In this document: one piece after another, positions 44,722 to 53,696 of the stretch | How positions within the stretch are numbered: position 1 is the stretch's first letter | Layout: each line of letters opens with the position of its first letter | Source: CAWHNT01 sp963830775 | GTDB taxonomy: Bacteria; Pseudomonadota; Alphaproteobacteria; Geminicoccales; Geminicoccaceae | Length of the DNA stretch: 64,000 bases | Direction: 5' to 3' | Assembly (NCBI GenBank): GCA_963830775.1 | Contig: CAWHNT010000037.1 | Location: 1 to 64,000, forward strand | Made by a program: the position numbers and the translations under genes | Notes under the pieces: generated by a model | What the model was told of the DNA's origin: nothing | Seen by the model: only the letters and a program-made list of their open reading frames with translations | The model's database searches: none

Positions 44722-46125
44722 CATAGTGGTGTAGCTGGGCCATGCTGGCGCTTGCTCTTGGAGGGCGTCAGCGATGGCCCGTATCCCCGCCGGCCTGCCC
44801 GCCGGCATCCGCCTCAGCGACCACATCAGCCTCGGCGTGATCGCGAGGGCGTTCCCGCCTGATCGAGTCCGGGAGGTCCTGGCCGAGACTGGCAGGGCCA
44901 GCGAGCGCGAGCGCGACCTGCCGGCCCAGGTGATGGTCTACTACGCCATCGCGCTGGCGCTCTACACGGGCGCCGGCACGCGGGAGGTGCTGCGCTGCCT
45001 CCTGGAGGGGCTACGCTGGCTCTGGGGTGCGGAAGCAGTCAGGGTGGCGGGCAAGAGCGGCATCTCGCAGGCCCGCACGCGTTTGGGCGCGGCGCCGCTG
45101 CGTTGCTTGTACGAACAGGTGGTGCATCCCGTGGCGACGCACGCCACCAAGGGCGCGTGGTATCGGACGTGGCGGCTGGTCAGTCTGGACGGCTCGTGCC
45201 TGGATGTGGCCGACACCGAGGAGAACCGCTCTGCGTTCGAGCGCCCGGGTGCTGGCCGTGGCGAGAGCGCCTTCCCGCAGCTCCGCTTTGTGGCCCTGGT
45301 CGAGAACGGCACGCACGTGCTGTTCGGCGCTCGTCTGGGCAGCTTCGCGGATGGCGAGACGACGCTGGCCCATGCGGCGCTGCCGGCACTCCAGCCCGGC
45401 ATGCTGTGCCTGGCCGATCGGCAGTTCTTCGGCCACGCGCTCTGGCAGGAGGCCGCCGCTACGGGCGCGGACCTGCTCTGGCGGGTGAAGCGCAACCTGC
45501 GGCTGCCGCGCGAGGCGGTGCTCCTCGACGGCTCCTATCTGACCACGATCTACCCCAGCGAGAAGGATCGGCGGCACAAGGCGAAAGGCGTCCAGGTGCG
45601 GGTGGCCGAGTATCGGCTCGAAGGGATCGCCAGCGCCGAGCCGCTGTACCGGCTGGTGACAACGATCCTCGATCCGGCCGCGGCACCCGTGGCGGAGCTG
45701 GCGGCCTTGTACCATGAACGCTGGGAGATCGAGGGTGCACTGGCCGAGCTGAAGACGCACCTGCGCGGGGCACGCATGGTCCTGCGCAGCAAGACACCCG
45801 AGCTGGTCCGGCAGGAGTTCTGGGGCCTGCTCCTGGCTCACTTCGCCGTGCGCGGCCTGATGCACGAGGCGGCGCTGCGGGCCGATGAGGACCCGGACCG
45901 GCTCTCGTTCCTGCACGCGGTGCGGGTCGTACGGCGCAAGCTGCCCTTGTTCGCAGCCCTTCCCCCCTCGACACAGGCGTGCCCTGCATGAGGCAGTATT
46001 GGACGAGATCCTGGAGGAGCGCGTCGCAAGCAGCCGAGGCCGGCAGGTGCCACGCGGAGTCAAACGCAAGATGAGCGGCTACAAGCTCCGGCCGCGCGTG
46101 CCCCAGCCGACCACCTGGATCAACT
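44722..46125 (+). mobile_element. IS4-family element
   Basis: This element carries the YREK-type transposase at 44774-45991. The approximate ends show an imperfect inverted repeat (AGTGGTGTAGCTGGGCCATGC near 44725, shown here in part, against AGGTGGTCGGCTGGGGCACGC on the other strand near 46095-46120). On the right it interrupts an RTX-type gene after its first 24 codons. I could not define a target duplication. Confidence 0.65.
44774..45991 (+). CDS. IS4-family transposase (C-terminally frameshifted)
   Basis: A 405-residue DDE transposase with N-terminal IS4_N domain (RIPAGLPAGIRLSDHISLGVI). The first aspartate is in SLDGSCLDVAD, the second in CLADRQFFG, and the YREK signature is perfect (Y-HE-R-WEI-E-GALAEL-K). 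One extra C in a C-run near 45965 changes the last frame. The expected ending, RRALHEAVLDEILEERVAS... to RPRVPQPTTW, lies in the next frame up to about 46139. The catalytic core is complete, so activity may be retained or slightly impaired. Confidence 0.87.
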   Translation: MARIPAGLPAGIRLSDHISLGVIARAFPPDRVREVLAETGRASERERDLPAQVMVYYAIALALYTGAGTREVLRCLLEGLRWLWGAEAVRVAGKSGISQARTRLGAAPLRCLYEQVVHPVATHATKGAWYRTWRLVSLDGSCLDVADTEENRSAFERPGAGRGESAFPQLRFVALVENGTHVLFGARLGSFADGETTLAHAALPALQPGMLCLADRQFFGHALWQEAAATGADLLWRVKRNLRLPREAVLLDGSYLTTIYPSEKDRRHKAKGVQVRVAEYRLEGIASAEPLYRLVTTILDPAAAPVAELAALYHERWEIEGALAELKTHLRGARMVLRSKTPELVRQEFWGLLLAHFAVRGLMHEAALRADEDPDRLSFLHAVRVVRRKLPLFAALPPSTQACPA

Positions 46126-46199
46126 TCGCCGTCCATTAAATCGGCGCGGTTGGTACCCACGAGCGTGTTGTTGCGATTGTCGCCGTTGATCGTTGCCAT
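46126..46199 (-). pseudogene. RTX/hemolysin-type calcium-binding protein, 5' remnant
   Basis: The ATG at 46199 begins ATINGDNRNNTLVGTNRADL, an opening typical of secreted hemolysin-type calcium-binding repeat proteins (GDxxNNTLxGTxxAD). After about 24 codons the sequence runs into the IS4 element and the family resemblance stops. The rest of the gene is not found on the far side of the element. The 206 bases upstream (46200-46405) hold A+T-rich DNA that would have been its promoter and no other gene. Confidence 0.6.
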
Positions 46200-46405
46200 G
46201 GCTTTTCCCCCGCGTTGTGCGCAAACGTGGAAAGCAGAGCGTTACTCTGTGAAAATTGACCTGCTTTCCGGCTGGTATTTTAGCACGGCCGACGGATGGC
46301 TTTCCCGTGCTCATCCATCCTGCCCGAGCCGTGCGACAATCAGCCCGAGTCTCTGCGCCATGTCGGGCGGAAAACCCTCGAGAATGGTCGAGGTCGAGGA
46401 TCCGG

Positions 46406-47521
46406 TTACACCATCGCCTGCTTCTGCGGCGTGAACGGCAGCTTCAAGCTCCTCGCCACCGCCTCGTTCGTGATCCGCCCGTGGATGATGTTGAGCCCGT
46501 TGGCCAGATGCGGGTCGTCCTGGATGGCCTTGCGGTAGCCCTTGTTGGCCAGCGCCAGGGCGAACGGGAGCGTTGCGTTGTTGAGGGCGAAGGTGGAGGT
46601 ACGGGGGACCGCACCTGGCATGTTGGTCACGCAGTAATGGACGACGCCTGCTTCCGTGTAGATTGGGTCGGCATGGGTGGTGGGCCTTGAGGTCTCGGAG
46701 CAGCCGCCCTGGTCGATGGCGATGTCGACGAAGACCGAGCCCGGGCGCATCTGGGCGATCATCTTGCGGGTGATAAGGCGGGGGGCCGCGGCACCGGGGA
46801 CGAGGACGGCGCCGACGACGAGGTCGGCGGTGGCGACGTGCTGCTCGATGGCGTCGACGGTGGAGAAGATGGTGTTGAGCATCGGGCCGAACTGGAGGTC
46901 GAGCTCGTAGAGGCGCTCCAGGCTCTTGTCGATGACGTAGACCTGGGCCTCCATGCCCATGGCCATGCGGACGGCGTTGGTGCCGGAGACGCCGCCGCCC
47001 AGGACGACCACCTTGGCGGCATGGACGCCGGGCACACCGCCCAGGAGGACGCCGGCGCCGCCCTGCATCTTCTCCAGATAGTGGGCGCCGACCTGGACGC
47101 TCATGCGGCCGGCGACCTCGCTCATGGGCGAGAGGAGCGGCAGGCGGCCGTAGCGGTCGGTGACGGTCTCATACGCGACGGCGACGCAGCCCGACTGCAT
47201 CAGCGCCTCGGTCTGGTCGCGGTCGGCGGCGAGGTGGAGGTAGGTGAACAGGATCTGGTCGTCGCGCAGCGCCCGGCATTCCTGCGGCTGCGGCTCCTTC
47301 ACCTTCACGATCATCTCGGAGGTGGCGAAGATCTCCTGCGCCGTGGGCACGATGCGGGCCCCGGCGGCGACATACGCGTCGTCGCCAAGACCGATGCCGG
47401 CGCCGGCAGCACTCTCGACGATGACCTCGTGGCCGTTCAGGACCAGCTCGCGCACGCTGGCCGGGACGAGGCCCACACGATATTCGTGGGTCTTGATCTC
47501 CTTCGGCACGCCGATCAGCAT
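46406..47521 (-). CDS. ald: Alanine dehydrogenase
   Basis: A 371-residue NAD-dependent enzyme interconverting L-alanine with pyruvate and ammonia. MLIGVPKEIKTHEYRVGLVP is the standard start (Arg/Lys substrate residues). VKVKEPQPQE, LFTYLHLAADRDQTEALM, the Rossmann loop VVVLGGGVSGTNAVRMAMGM and DIAIDQGGCSETSRPTTH follow, all diagnostic and intact. It is the first complete core gene after the insertion-sequence zone; its upstream neighbour on the same strand is a DUF924 gene 101 bases away. Confidence 0.97.
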   Translation of the reverse strand: MLIGVPKEIKTHEYRVGLVPASVRELVLNGHEVIVESAAGAGIGLGDDAYVAAGARIVPTAQEIFATSEMIVKVKEPQPQECRALRDDQILFTYLHLAADRDQTEALMQSGCVAVAYETVTDRYGRLPLLSPMSEVAGRMSVQVGAHYLEKMQGGAGVLLGGVPGVHAAKVVVLGGGVSGTNAVRMAMGMEAQVYVIDKSLERLYELDLQFGPMLNTIFSTVDAIEQHVATADLVVGAVLVPGAAAPRLITRKMIAQMRPGSVFVDIAIDQGGCSETSRPTTHADPIYTEAGVVHYCVTNMPGAVPRTSTFALNNATLPFALALANKGYRKAIQDDPHLANGLNIIHGRITNEAVARSLKLPFTPQKQAMV

Positions 47522-47622
47522 CGCCCGGACCTCCGCTAGGCCAGTGAAAGGCTTAGCGGGAAAGGGCGGCCGGTGCCAGCAATGTAGAAGTCGGAGCCGA
47601 TCACCCTGTCGGCTTGGCGTCG

Positions 47623-48261
47623 CTAGGCGGGCGGTGGCTGCCGCCTGTGCACGAGGTCGCCCAGCTCCAGGTAGGCCGTTTCCTCCGGCGTGGACTGGCG
47701 CCCGAGAATGGGGTTGCGGTGCGGAAACCGGCCGAAGCGCGCGATCACCTCCAGGTGGGCACGGGCTTGGCCGGCCGAGAACCGGTACAGCGGCTGCAGG
47801 TGCGGGGGAGCCTCGAGCGCGATCACGTCGGCCATATCCGCCACGCGCTCGAGCCGTGCCCGGTGCTCCGGACCCTCGGCATGGCTCAGGGGCATGAAGA
47901 AGAATGTCCTCTCCCAGGGCTTGGCGAGGGCGTCGTAGTGGCCGTTCCGCAGACCCTCCTCGGCGATGGCCAGGGCCTCGGGGTCGCAGGCGTAGGCTTC
48001 TGGCGTTGCCGCGAAGAGGCCACGCGGGAACTGATCCAGCACGATGATCAGGGCGAGGCGCCCGTGTGGCGTGGCGGGCCAGTGGCCCAGGCGACCTGCC
48101 CTGGCGGCATCGAGGAAGGCCGCAAATCGTGGCAACTCCGCATTGGCCCCGCCGCCGAACCACCAGAGGAACATGCCGCGATGCGCCTCGGCATCGGCGT
48201 CCGCGAGGTTGGGCGGAAACCAGAAGTCGTAGACCGTCCGCCAGTCCGGCTTATCGGGCAT
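47623..48261 (-). CDS. DUF924 family protein
   Basis: A 212-residue helical protein with the DUF924 hallmarks: VYDFWFPP at the start, LALIIVLDQFPRGLF, PWERTFFFMPLSHAE and FGRFPHRNPILGR. The fold resembles tetratricopeptide-like helical repeats; no enzymatic role is established. It is common in proteobacteria as a stand-alone gene. Length is normal, no lesions. Confidence 0.88.
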   Translation of the reverse strand: MPDKPDWRTVYDFWFPPNLADADAEAHRGMFLWWFGGGANAELPRFAAFLDAARAGRLGHWPATPHGRLALIIVLDQFPRGLFAATPEAYACDPEALAIAEEGLRNGHYDALAKPWERTFFFMPLSHAEGPEHRARLERVADMADVIALEAPPHLQPLYRFSAGQARAHLEVIARFGRFPHRNPILGRQSTPEETAYLELGDLVHRRQPPPA

Positions 48262-48342
48262 GCGTGGTGACCTGCGCCTGAACGCCTGGCCCGTCGTACG
48301 ACGGCTCGGGTCACCGGGGCTGTGAAACGGACCACATGGCGA

Positions 48343-48834
48343 TCAGCCGGCGGCTTCGTTGCCGGGGCCTTTGGGAAGCCAGTTGCGGTCGAGGAGTTGC
48401 TCGAAGCTGTAGGGACAGGAGGTCGGCACCTGCACAGCGGCAGCCTCCTCGCCGAACTCGCGCATCGCCTCGGTCGCGAGCTCGCGGGCATCGGCATAGG
48501 TGTCCGGCAGCTCGACACGCGCCTCGCTCTCGAGCTTGCTCGTGACGAGCTTCCTGGCTCTGATCCGAGCCTCGCGGATCGACAGGCGCCAAAGGCGGCG
48601 CGGGTTTGCGGCGGGCGAGTATTCGAGCTTCAGGAGATGCTCGATGATGCGCCTGAGCTGGCTGCGGAGCGCGTCCTGTCTGCCGTCGGCCATCTCGTCG
48701 AGATCCTCGGCGATCCGCTGCAGCTCGACGTCCGTGTTGATCCGCTCGTCCGCGAGGCGGCGCAGGCCGCCCGCCTGCTGCCGCGCCCAGCGGTACCAGT
48801 CCTGGTGGTAGAGGTCGTCGCGGGCGGTTGCCAT
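48343..48834 (-). CDS. DUF29 family protein
   Basis: A 163-residue DUF29 protein, a helical family abundant in alphaproteobacteria and cyanobacteria, often in many copies. Recognisable parts are LYHQDWYRWARQQAGGLRRL, DVELQRIAEDLDEMADGRQDALRSQLRRIIEHLLKLEY and the C-terminal CPYSFEQLLDRNWLP. Function is unknown. A second, diverged DUF29 gene is at 62621-63097. Confidence 0.87.
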   Translation of the reverse strand: MATARDDLYHQDWYRWARQQAGGLRRLADERINTDVELQRIAEDLDEMADGRQDALRSQLRRIIEHLLKLEYSPAANPRRLWRLSIREARIRARKLVTSKLESEARVELPDTYADARELATEAMREFGEEAAAVQVPTSCPYSFEQLLDRNWLPKGPGNEAAG

Positions 48835-48876
48835 GGCCGTGCTCCTGACCGGCCGCAGTCTAGCAGCGGCACCGTC

Positions 48877-49116
48877 TCAATGCAGCGTCTGGCCGCCGGG
48901 GAAGATGATGTCGTCGCCGGGCTGGGTGTGCTCCTCAAGGGTGGCGACGACCTCATCGGTGACCTCGTCGTCGAAGGTCACCTGCTCGCAGCGCTCGCAT
49001 TGCCTGCCAGGGACCAGGAGCTTCAGCACCTCATGGCCGTCGCGCTGGACGCGGACGGGTATCGTGGTGACGCGGGTGCGCGCGCGGCAGACGGGGCAGC
49101 GGGATGTCTCGGCCAT
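48877..49116 (-). CDS. Small zinc-ribbon protein (YgiT/MqsA-N-like)
   Basis: A 79-residue protein with two CxxC pairs (CPVC at 7-10 and CERC near residue 40), forming a probable zinc ribbon, followed by a short acidic tail. It resembles the N-terminal zinc-binding part of MqsA/YgiT-type antitoxins but has no helix-turn-helix domain, and no MqsR-like toxin is adjacent. It lies 42 bases upstream of the DUF29 gene on the same strand, and 20 bases downstream of iolE. Confidence 0.72.
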   Translation of the reverse strand: MAETSRCPVCRARTRVTTIPVRVQRDGHEVLKLLVPGRQCERCEQVTFDDEVTDEVVATLEEHTQPGDDIIFPGGQTLH

Positions 49117-49136
49117 GGGTCGGATATAGGCAGGGC

Positions 49137-50039
49137 TCAGCCGAGCGCGAGTTCCGCCTCCTTGCAGCCGGCCCTCAGCTCTTCGAAGCCCATCTGCGCC
49201 ATCTCGAGCGGGTTCGCCTTCCTGGGGTCCTGCTCGGCCTCGACCACGATCCAGCCCTGATAGCCGATCTCCTTCAGGATCCGACAGACCTCGCGGAAGT
49301 CGACGCAGCCCTCCGGGTCGCCCGGCACGGTGAACACACCTTCGAGCACGCCCTTGAGGAAGCTCCAGCGCTCGCGGCGGAGGCGCTCCAGGACCTCGGG
49401 CCGGATGTTCTTGGCATGGACGTGGTTCACGCGGGCGGCATGGCGGCGGAGCGTGGCCGGGACGTCGCCGCCGGCGAAGGTGAGGTGGCCGGTGTCGAAG
49501 AGGAGGCCCACCGCAACGTCGGTCGAGGCCATGAGCAGGTCTATCTCGGGCTCGGTCTCGATCACCGTGCCCATGTGGTGATGGTAGGTGAGCGGGCAGC
49601 CCTGCTCCTTCAGCCAGTCGGCGAGCCTGGTGAGCTTCTCGCCGTAGCGGCGGATGTCGTCGGGGCGGAGCTTCGGGCGGTCGGCGACCGGCACCGCGAT
49701 CCGGTTCTGCACCGTGTTCGTGGTCTCGGCATAGACCAGCACCGGGCAGCCGAGTGCCAGGAAGAGATCGAGCTGCTCGCGCAGGCGCCGCTTCTCCTCG
49801 TCCAGACTGAGCTCCAGCAGGCCACCCGAGAACCAGCCGGAGACGAGGGCCAGGCCATGGTCCTGGAGCAGCGGCCCCAGCACCTTGGGATCGAGCGGGA
49901 ACTTGCCGCCCTTCTCCACGCCGGCATAACCGGCGGCGCGGGCTTCGCGCAGGCAGCGCTCGAGCGGGATGTCGCCGCCGAGCTCGGGCAGGTCGTCGTT
50001 GGTCCAGCCGATGGGGGCGATGCCGAGGCGGATGGTCAT
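49137..50039 (-). CDS. iolE: Inosose dehydratase (2-keto-myo-inositol dehydratase)
   Basis: A 300-residue xylose-isomerase-like TIM-barrel enzyme converting 2-keto-myo-inositol to 3D-trihydroxycyclohexane-dione. IAPIGWTNDDLPELGG at the start, AGYAGVEKGGKFP, TYHHHMGTVIET, LLFDTGHLTFAGGD and VNHVHAKNIRP carry the metal-binding residues of IolE. iolD, the next step, lies upstream on the same strand with a Uma2 gene between them. iolB, iolC, iolG and the regulator are not in this window. Confidence 0.95.
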   Translation of the reverse strand: MTIRLGIAPIGWTNDDLPELGGDIPLERCLREARAAGYAGVEKGGKFPLDPKVLGPLLQDHGLALVSGWFSGGLLELSLDEEKRRLREQLDLFLALGCPVLVYAETTNTVQNRIAVPVADRPKLRPDDIRRYGEKLTRLADWLKEQGCPLTYHHHMGTVIETEPEIDLLMASTDVAVGLLFDTGHLTFAGGDVPATLRRHAARVNHVHAKNIRPEVLERLRRERWSFLKGVLEGVFTVPGDPEGCVDFREVCRILKEIGYQGWIVVEAEQDPRKANPLEMAQMGFEELRAGCKEAELALG

Positions 50040-50136
50040 GGCGGGTTCGTCAAGTCTCCGGTAGGTTCGGCCGGCTGGCCCATCGGCGTGAATCGGTAGA
50101 TGTCGTCGAGCTCGACAGTCTACACCGAGAACGGGG
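50040..50136. other. Short gap between Uma2 and iolE
   Basis: Under 100 bases, with no clear promoter. The iolE gene may be read from the iolD transcript. Confidence 0.3.
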
Positions 50137-50643
50137 CTATGGAAGCTGGCCCTGCCGATGAAGCTGTCGGCTCGCTCCAGCCCTGGTCGGGCTGACGCAC
50201 TGCCTGAAGCACGAGCGTGCCTCGGAGAAGACGAGCCAGATCTCCTCGATCGTCGGCAGCGACTGGTAGTCGGCGAGCTTTCCCGTCTGATCGAACCGGC
50301 CCGTCGATGCGGAAACGACCTCGACGACCAGCCGTGGCTCGGCCATCAGCGGCCGGTTCACGTCGAACGGTTCGCAGGTTACGGCGAGGTCGGCAACGTA
50401 GCCCTTGGCCCGCGGCTCGCGCGTGATCTCGATGCCCGCCTGAGATCGCACACGGCAGGGGAAACGGCCTTGGAGCGCATCGCGGCAGATGCCTGCGAGT
50501 TGGCTCGCGATGTCACCGTGCCAAGCCTTAGGCGGGTTCATCGCCACAAGTCGGCCGTCGATCAGCTCGTACAGCCTCTCCGGCTCGCCTTCGTAGGCGA
50601 GCCAGTCCTCGATGGTGAACAGCCGTTCCCTCGCTCGCGCCAC
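50137..50643 (-). CDS. Uma2-family (DUF820) putative endonuclease
   Basis: A 168-residue protein of the PD-(D/E)XK-like Uma2 family. The visible core is FTIEDWLAYEGEPERLYELIDGRLVAMNPP, DLAVTCEPFD, LVVEVVSASTGRFDQTGKLADY and IEEIWLVFSE. The DNA-cleaving role is predicted from fold only. A GTG start at 50643 lies two bases after the iolD stop, so translation may be coupled. After IWLV the expected ending drifts (CFRQCVSPTRAG...), suggesting a C-terminal frameshift near 50215-50230. Confidence 0.75.
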   Translation of the reverse strand: MARARERLFTIEDWLAYEGEPERLYELIDGRLVAMNPPKAWHGDIASQLAGICRDALQGRFPCRVRSQAGIEITREPRAKGYVADLAVTCEPFDVNRPLMAEPRLVVEVVSASTGRFDQTGKLADYQSLPTIEEIWLVFSEARSCFRQCVSPTRAGASRQLHRQGQLP

Positions 50644-50645
50644 GT

Positions 50646-52493
50646 CTAGACCCCGAGCCGCTGCCGCTTCTTCCCCTCTATATGGGCTGCCCGCGCCTTC
50701 TGCACGGCTTCGCGCGAGCTCACTTCGGGCGTCCCGCATTCCCACCACGAGCCGCTGCCCTCGGTCCAGTCGGTGGGGTGGATGTCGATGTGGATGACGG
50801 TGGTGCGGTCGGCGGCCTTCGCACGGCGGAAGGCATCCTCCAGCTCGCCGATGCCGGAGACGCGGATGCCGATCGCCCCCATGGCCTCGGCATGCTTGGC
50901 GAAGTCGACCCGGGCGAGCTCGCCGACGTGGCGGGTGTCGGCCAACTGGTTGTTGAAGGAGGGGATGCCCTTGGCGCGCTGGAGGCGGTCGATGACTGCG
51001 AACCCGCCATTGTCGCAGACGACGACGATCAGCTTCATGCCCGTCAGCACGGAGCTGTAGATGTCGGAGTTCATGAGCAGGTAGCTGCCGTCGCCGACCA
51101 TGACCAGCACGTCGCGCGATGGGTCGGCCATCTTGGCCCCCCAGCCGCCGGCGATCTCGTAGCCCATGCAGGAGAAGCCGAACTCGCAGTCGAAGGTGCC
51201 GGTGGCCTTGGCCCGCCAGTTGGCCAGCAGCTCGCCCGGCATGCCGCCGGCGGCGGTGAGCGCCAGGTCGTGCGGATCGCAAAGGCGGTTCACGGCACCG
51301 ACCACGTGGGCGTAGGTGGGCAGCTCGGCATTGGTGGGGCCGCTGCGCTGGTCGATGAAGCGGTTCCACTCGGCGTAGAGCTGCCGAGCGTGATCGGCCC
51401 AGCCCGCGTCCGCGCGCCAGTCGCCCAGGGCTTGGCCCAGCTCTTCCAGCGTGACCAGGGCATCACCGACCACGGGCAGGGAAAGATGCTTGCGGGCGTC
51501 GAAGCGCGCGGCGTTGATGCCGATCAGGCGGACATCATCGGGGAACAGCGTCCACGAGCCGGTGGTGAAGTCCTGGAGCCGGGTGCCGACGGCGAGGATC
51601 ACGTCGGCCTCGGCCGCGAGCTCGTTGGCGCTGGAGGAACCCATGATGCCGATGGGGCCGGCGTTCATCGGGTGCTCGTGGACCAGGACCGTGCGGCCGG
51701 CCAGGGTCTCGCCGATCGGGATGCCGTGGCGCTCGGCGAAGGCGGCCAGCACCTCTTCCGCCCCGCTGTAGCGCACGCCGCCGCCGGCGATGAGGAGCGG
51801 CTTCCTGGCCGTGCGCAGGAGCTCCGCCGCAGCCTTGAGCTGCTCGCGGTCGGGGCGCGGGCGGGCGATGCGGTGGACGGTTGGCTCGAAGAACCGCTCC
51901 GGGTAGTCGAACGCCTCGGCCTGCACGTCCTGGCACAGGCCCAGGAAGGCAGGCCCGCAGTCGGCTGGGTCCAGCATCGTGGCCACGGCCTGGGGGAGCG
52001 ACTGGATGATCTGCTCCGGCCGCACGATCCGGTCCCAGTAGCGGGTCACGGGCTTGAAGGCGTCGTTCACGCTGATGGTCGGATCGCCGAAATGCTCGAC
52101 CTGCTGCAGCACGGGATCGGGGAAGCGGGTGACGTAGTAGTCGCCGGAGAGGAGGAGCACCGGCAGGCGGTTGGTGTGCGCGACGCCCGCGGCCGTGACC
52201 ATGTTGGTGGCGCCGGGCCCGATCGAGCTCGTGGCCACCATGATCTGGCGGCGCTTCCTGGCCTTGGCGAAGGCGATCGCGGCCAGCGCCATCGACTGCT
52301 CGTTCTGCCCGCGCCAGGTGGGGAACTCGTCCTTCACCGCCTCCAGGGCCTCGGAGAGGCAGGTGACGTTGCCGTGGCCGAAGATGGCGAACACGCCCGG
52401 GAAGAGCGGCACCTCCTGGCCGTCCACGATCGTGCGCTGGGCCATGAGATAGCGGACGAGCGCCTGCGCCATCGTCAGCCGGACGGTCTTCAT
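50646..52493 (-). CDS. iolD: 3D-(3,5/4)-trihydroxycyclohexane-1,2-dione hydrolase
   Basis: A 615-residue thiamine-diphosphate enzyme that opens the ring in myo-inositol catabolism. The N-terminal pyrimidine-binding domain has WRGQNEQSMALAAIAFAK with the catalytic glutamate. A central domain follows, and the C-terminal ThDP motif is GDGSYLLMNSDIYSS...CDNGGF. MKTVRLTMAQALVRYL at 52493 is the normal start. It is intact and together with iolE makes the middle of the inositol pathway. Confidence 0.96.
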   Translation of the reverse strand: MKTVRLTMAQALVRYLMAQRTIVDGQEVPLFPGVFAIFGHGNVTCLSEALEAVKDEFPTWRGQNEQSMALAAIAFAKARKRRQIMVATSSIGPGATNMVTAAGVAHTNRLPVLLLSGDYYVTRFPDPVLQQVEHFGDPTISVNDAFKPVTRYWDRIVRPEQIIQSLPQAVATMLDPADCGPAFLGLCQDVQAEAFDYPERFFEPTVHRIARPRPDREQLKAAAELLRTARKPLLIAGGGVRYSGAEEVLAAFAERHGIPIGETLAGRTVLVHEHPMNAGPIGIMGSSSANELAAEADVILAVGTRLQDFTTGSWTLFPDDVRLIGINAARFDARKHLSLPVVGDALVTLEELGQALGDWRADAGWADHARQLYAEWNRFIDQRSGPTNAELPTYAHVVGAVNRLCDPHDLALTAAGGMPGELLANWRAKATGTFDCEFGFSCMGYEIAGGWGAKMADPSRDVLVMVGDGSYLLMNSDIYSSVLTGMKLIVVVCDNGGFAVIDRLQRAKGIPSFNNQLADTRHVGELARVDFAKHAEAMGAIGIRVSGIGELEDAFRRAKAADRTTVIHIDIHPTDWTEGSGSWWECGTPEVSSREAVQKARAAHIEGKKRQRLGV

Positions 52494-52616
52494 GCCTCGC
52501 CTCCCCCTCTTGCCTTGCGGGCGGCAGGATAGAGCGGCTGGTGCGGGTCGGGAAGGTCGCCCGCTTGCGGGAGGCATGGAGACCTCCCACTATGTTGAGG
52601 GACGGCGGAGAGAGCG

Positions 52617-53192
52617 ATGAGTGCCGCTAGCAGGCCCGAGCCGCGGCCGATGACCGTGGCCGAGTTCCTGGAGTACGACGATGGGACGGACACGCGCTAC
52701 GAGCTGATCGACGGCCAGCTCGTAGCCATGAACCCGCCTGCGACCAGGCATGTGCAGATCTGCCAGAACATCAGCGGCGCGCTCGAGCGCAGGCTGAGGC
52801 CGCCGTGCCGGGTTTACGCGTCGGCGCCGGGCGTGGCCATCGATGACAATGGCACGACTTGGCGCGTACCCGACCTCCTCGTGACCTGCGTTCGGCCAGC
52901 GAAGGGCTTCTTCCTGGCGCCGCGAGTTGTGGTGGAAGTGCTGTCGCCGTCCACCGAGAAGGAGGACCGGACGACCAAGCTCGACTTCTACGACGGCCTG
53001 CCCGGGGTGGAGACCATTCTGCTCGTCTGGCAGGACCAGCGCCGGGTCCGGCTGCGGGAGCGTGCTGCCGAGGGCTGGCAGGAGCGCGACCTGATCGGCT
53101 CCGGCACGGTGCGGATCGAGCGGCTCGAGGTCGAGCTGACGCTGGACGAGATTTACCACGATCCATGGGGCGAGGAGCCGGCCGAGGCATAG
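52617..53192 (+). CDS. Uma2-family (DUF820) putative endonuclease
   Basis: A second, complete Uma2 protein of 191 residues on the opposite strand, divergent from iolD. The core residues are MTVAEFLEYDDGTDTRYELIDG, LVAMNPP, WRVPDLLVTC, VVVEVLSPSTEKEDRTTKLDFY and VETILLVWQDQR, giving the acidic and lysine residues of the nuclease fold. Compared with the copy at 50137 it retains a normal C-terminus. The two share only family-level similarity. Biological role unknown; the family is expanded in soil bacteria. Confidence 0.87.
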   Translation: MSAASRPEPRPMTVAEFLEYDDGTDTRYELIDGQLVAMNPPATRHVQICQNISGALERRLRPPCRVYASAPGVAIDDNGTTWRVPDLLVTCVRPAKGFFLAPRVVVEVLSPSTEKEDRTTKLDFYDGLPGVETILLVWQDQRRVRLRERAAEGWQERDLIGSGTVRIERLEVELTLDEIYHDPWGEEPAEA

Positions 53193-53293
53193 GCCCGGGT
53201 TGCGGCACGACTCCGAACCGGTCAGGCCGAGCCAAGAAGAACCCCTGGCATCATTCTTGCTCTCCCCGGTCTGCTGACCTGTGGAGAGATTTC

Positions 53294-53620
53294 ATGCGAC
53301 CTAATTTTCTGGCCGGCCTCTGCTGGCTTCTCGGATTCACCACCACCGCTTCGGCCCATGATTGGTACACCGGCCTCACCTCCCCCACCGGCGAGCGCTG
53401 CTGCAATGGCCTCGACTGCGAGGCGGTCGACCAGCGCTACAACGGCCAGAGCCGCCAGCTCGAGCTCGGGATCGGCGGCAACTGGTACCCGATCGAGTCG
53501 AGCAAGCTCCTCTCGGTGCCCTCCCCCGACGGCCAGGCCCATGCCTGCTTCGAGCGCCACTGGCGCGAGCGCCGGATGACGCCCGTGTTCCGGTGCATCA
53601 TCCTGCCAGGAGAGGTGTGA
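53294..53620 (+). CDS. Small secreted cysteine-containing protein
   Basis: A 108-residue protein with a signal peptide (MRPNFLAGLCWLLGFTTTASA, cleaved before HDWY) and a compact mature part. It begins HDWYTGLTSPTGERCCNGLDC and ends with CFERHWRERRMTPVFRCIILP, with five cysteines that could form disulfides in the periplasm. Similar small 'hypothetical exported' proteins occur widely in alphaproteobacteria; no function is established. The start follows GGAGAG by 5 bases. Confidence 0.8.
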   Translation: MRPNFLAGLCWLLGFTTTASAHDWYTGLTSPTGERCCNGLDCEAVDQRYNGQSRQLELGIGGNWYPIESSKLLSVPSPDGQAHACFERHWRERRMTPVFRCIILPGEV

Positions 53621-53696
53621 GCGGCTCGCGGCGGCTCCCGCTGATCAAGCCCGGCGCGCCGCCGGCAGGTGGCCCTCCTTGGCTGAGCCCGGGGTG

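Noticed and set aside
45459..46199. Long minus-strand frame across the IS4 element
   Set aside because: Only its first 24 codons (RTX-type start) are meaningful; the rest is antisense to the IS4 transposase.
48877..49116. A complete MqsRA-type toxin-antitoxin pair
   Set aside because: The zinc-ribbon gene lacks the DNA-binding domain and no MqsR-like toxin is adjacent.
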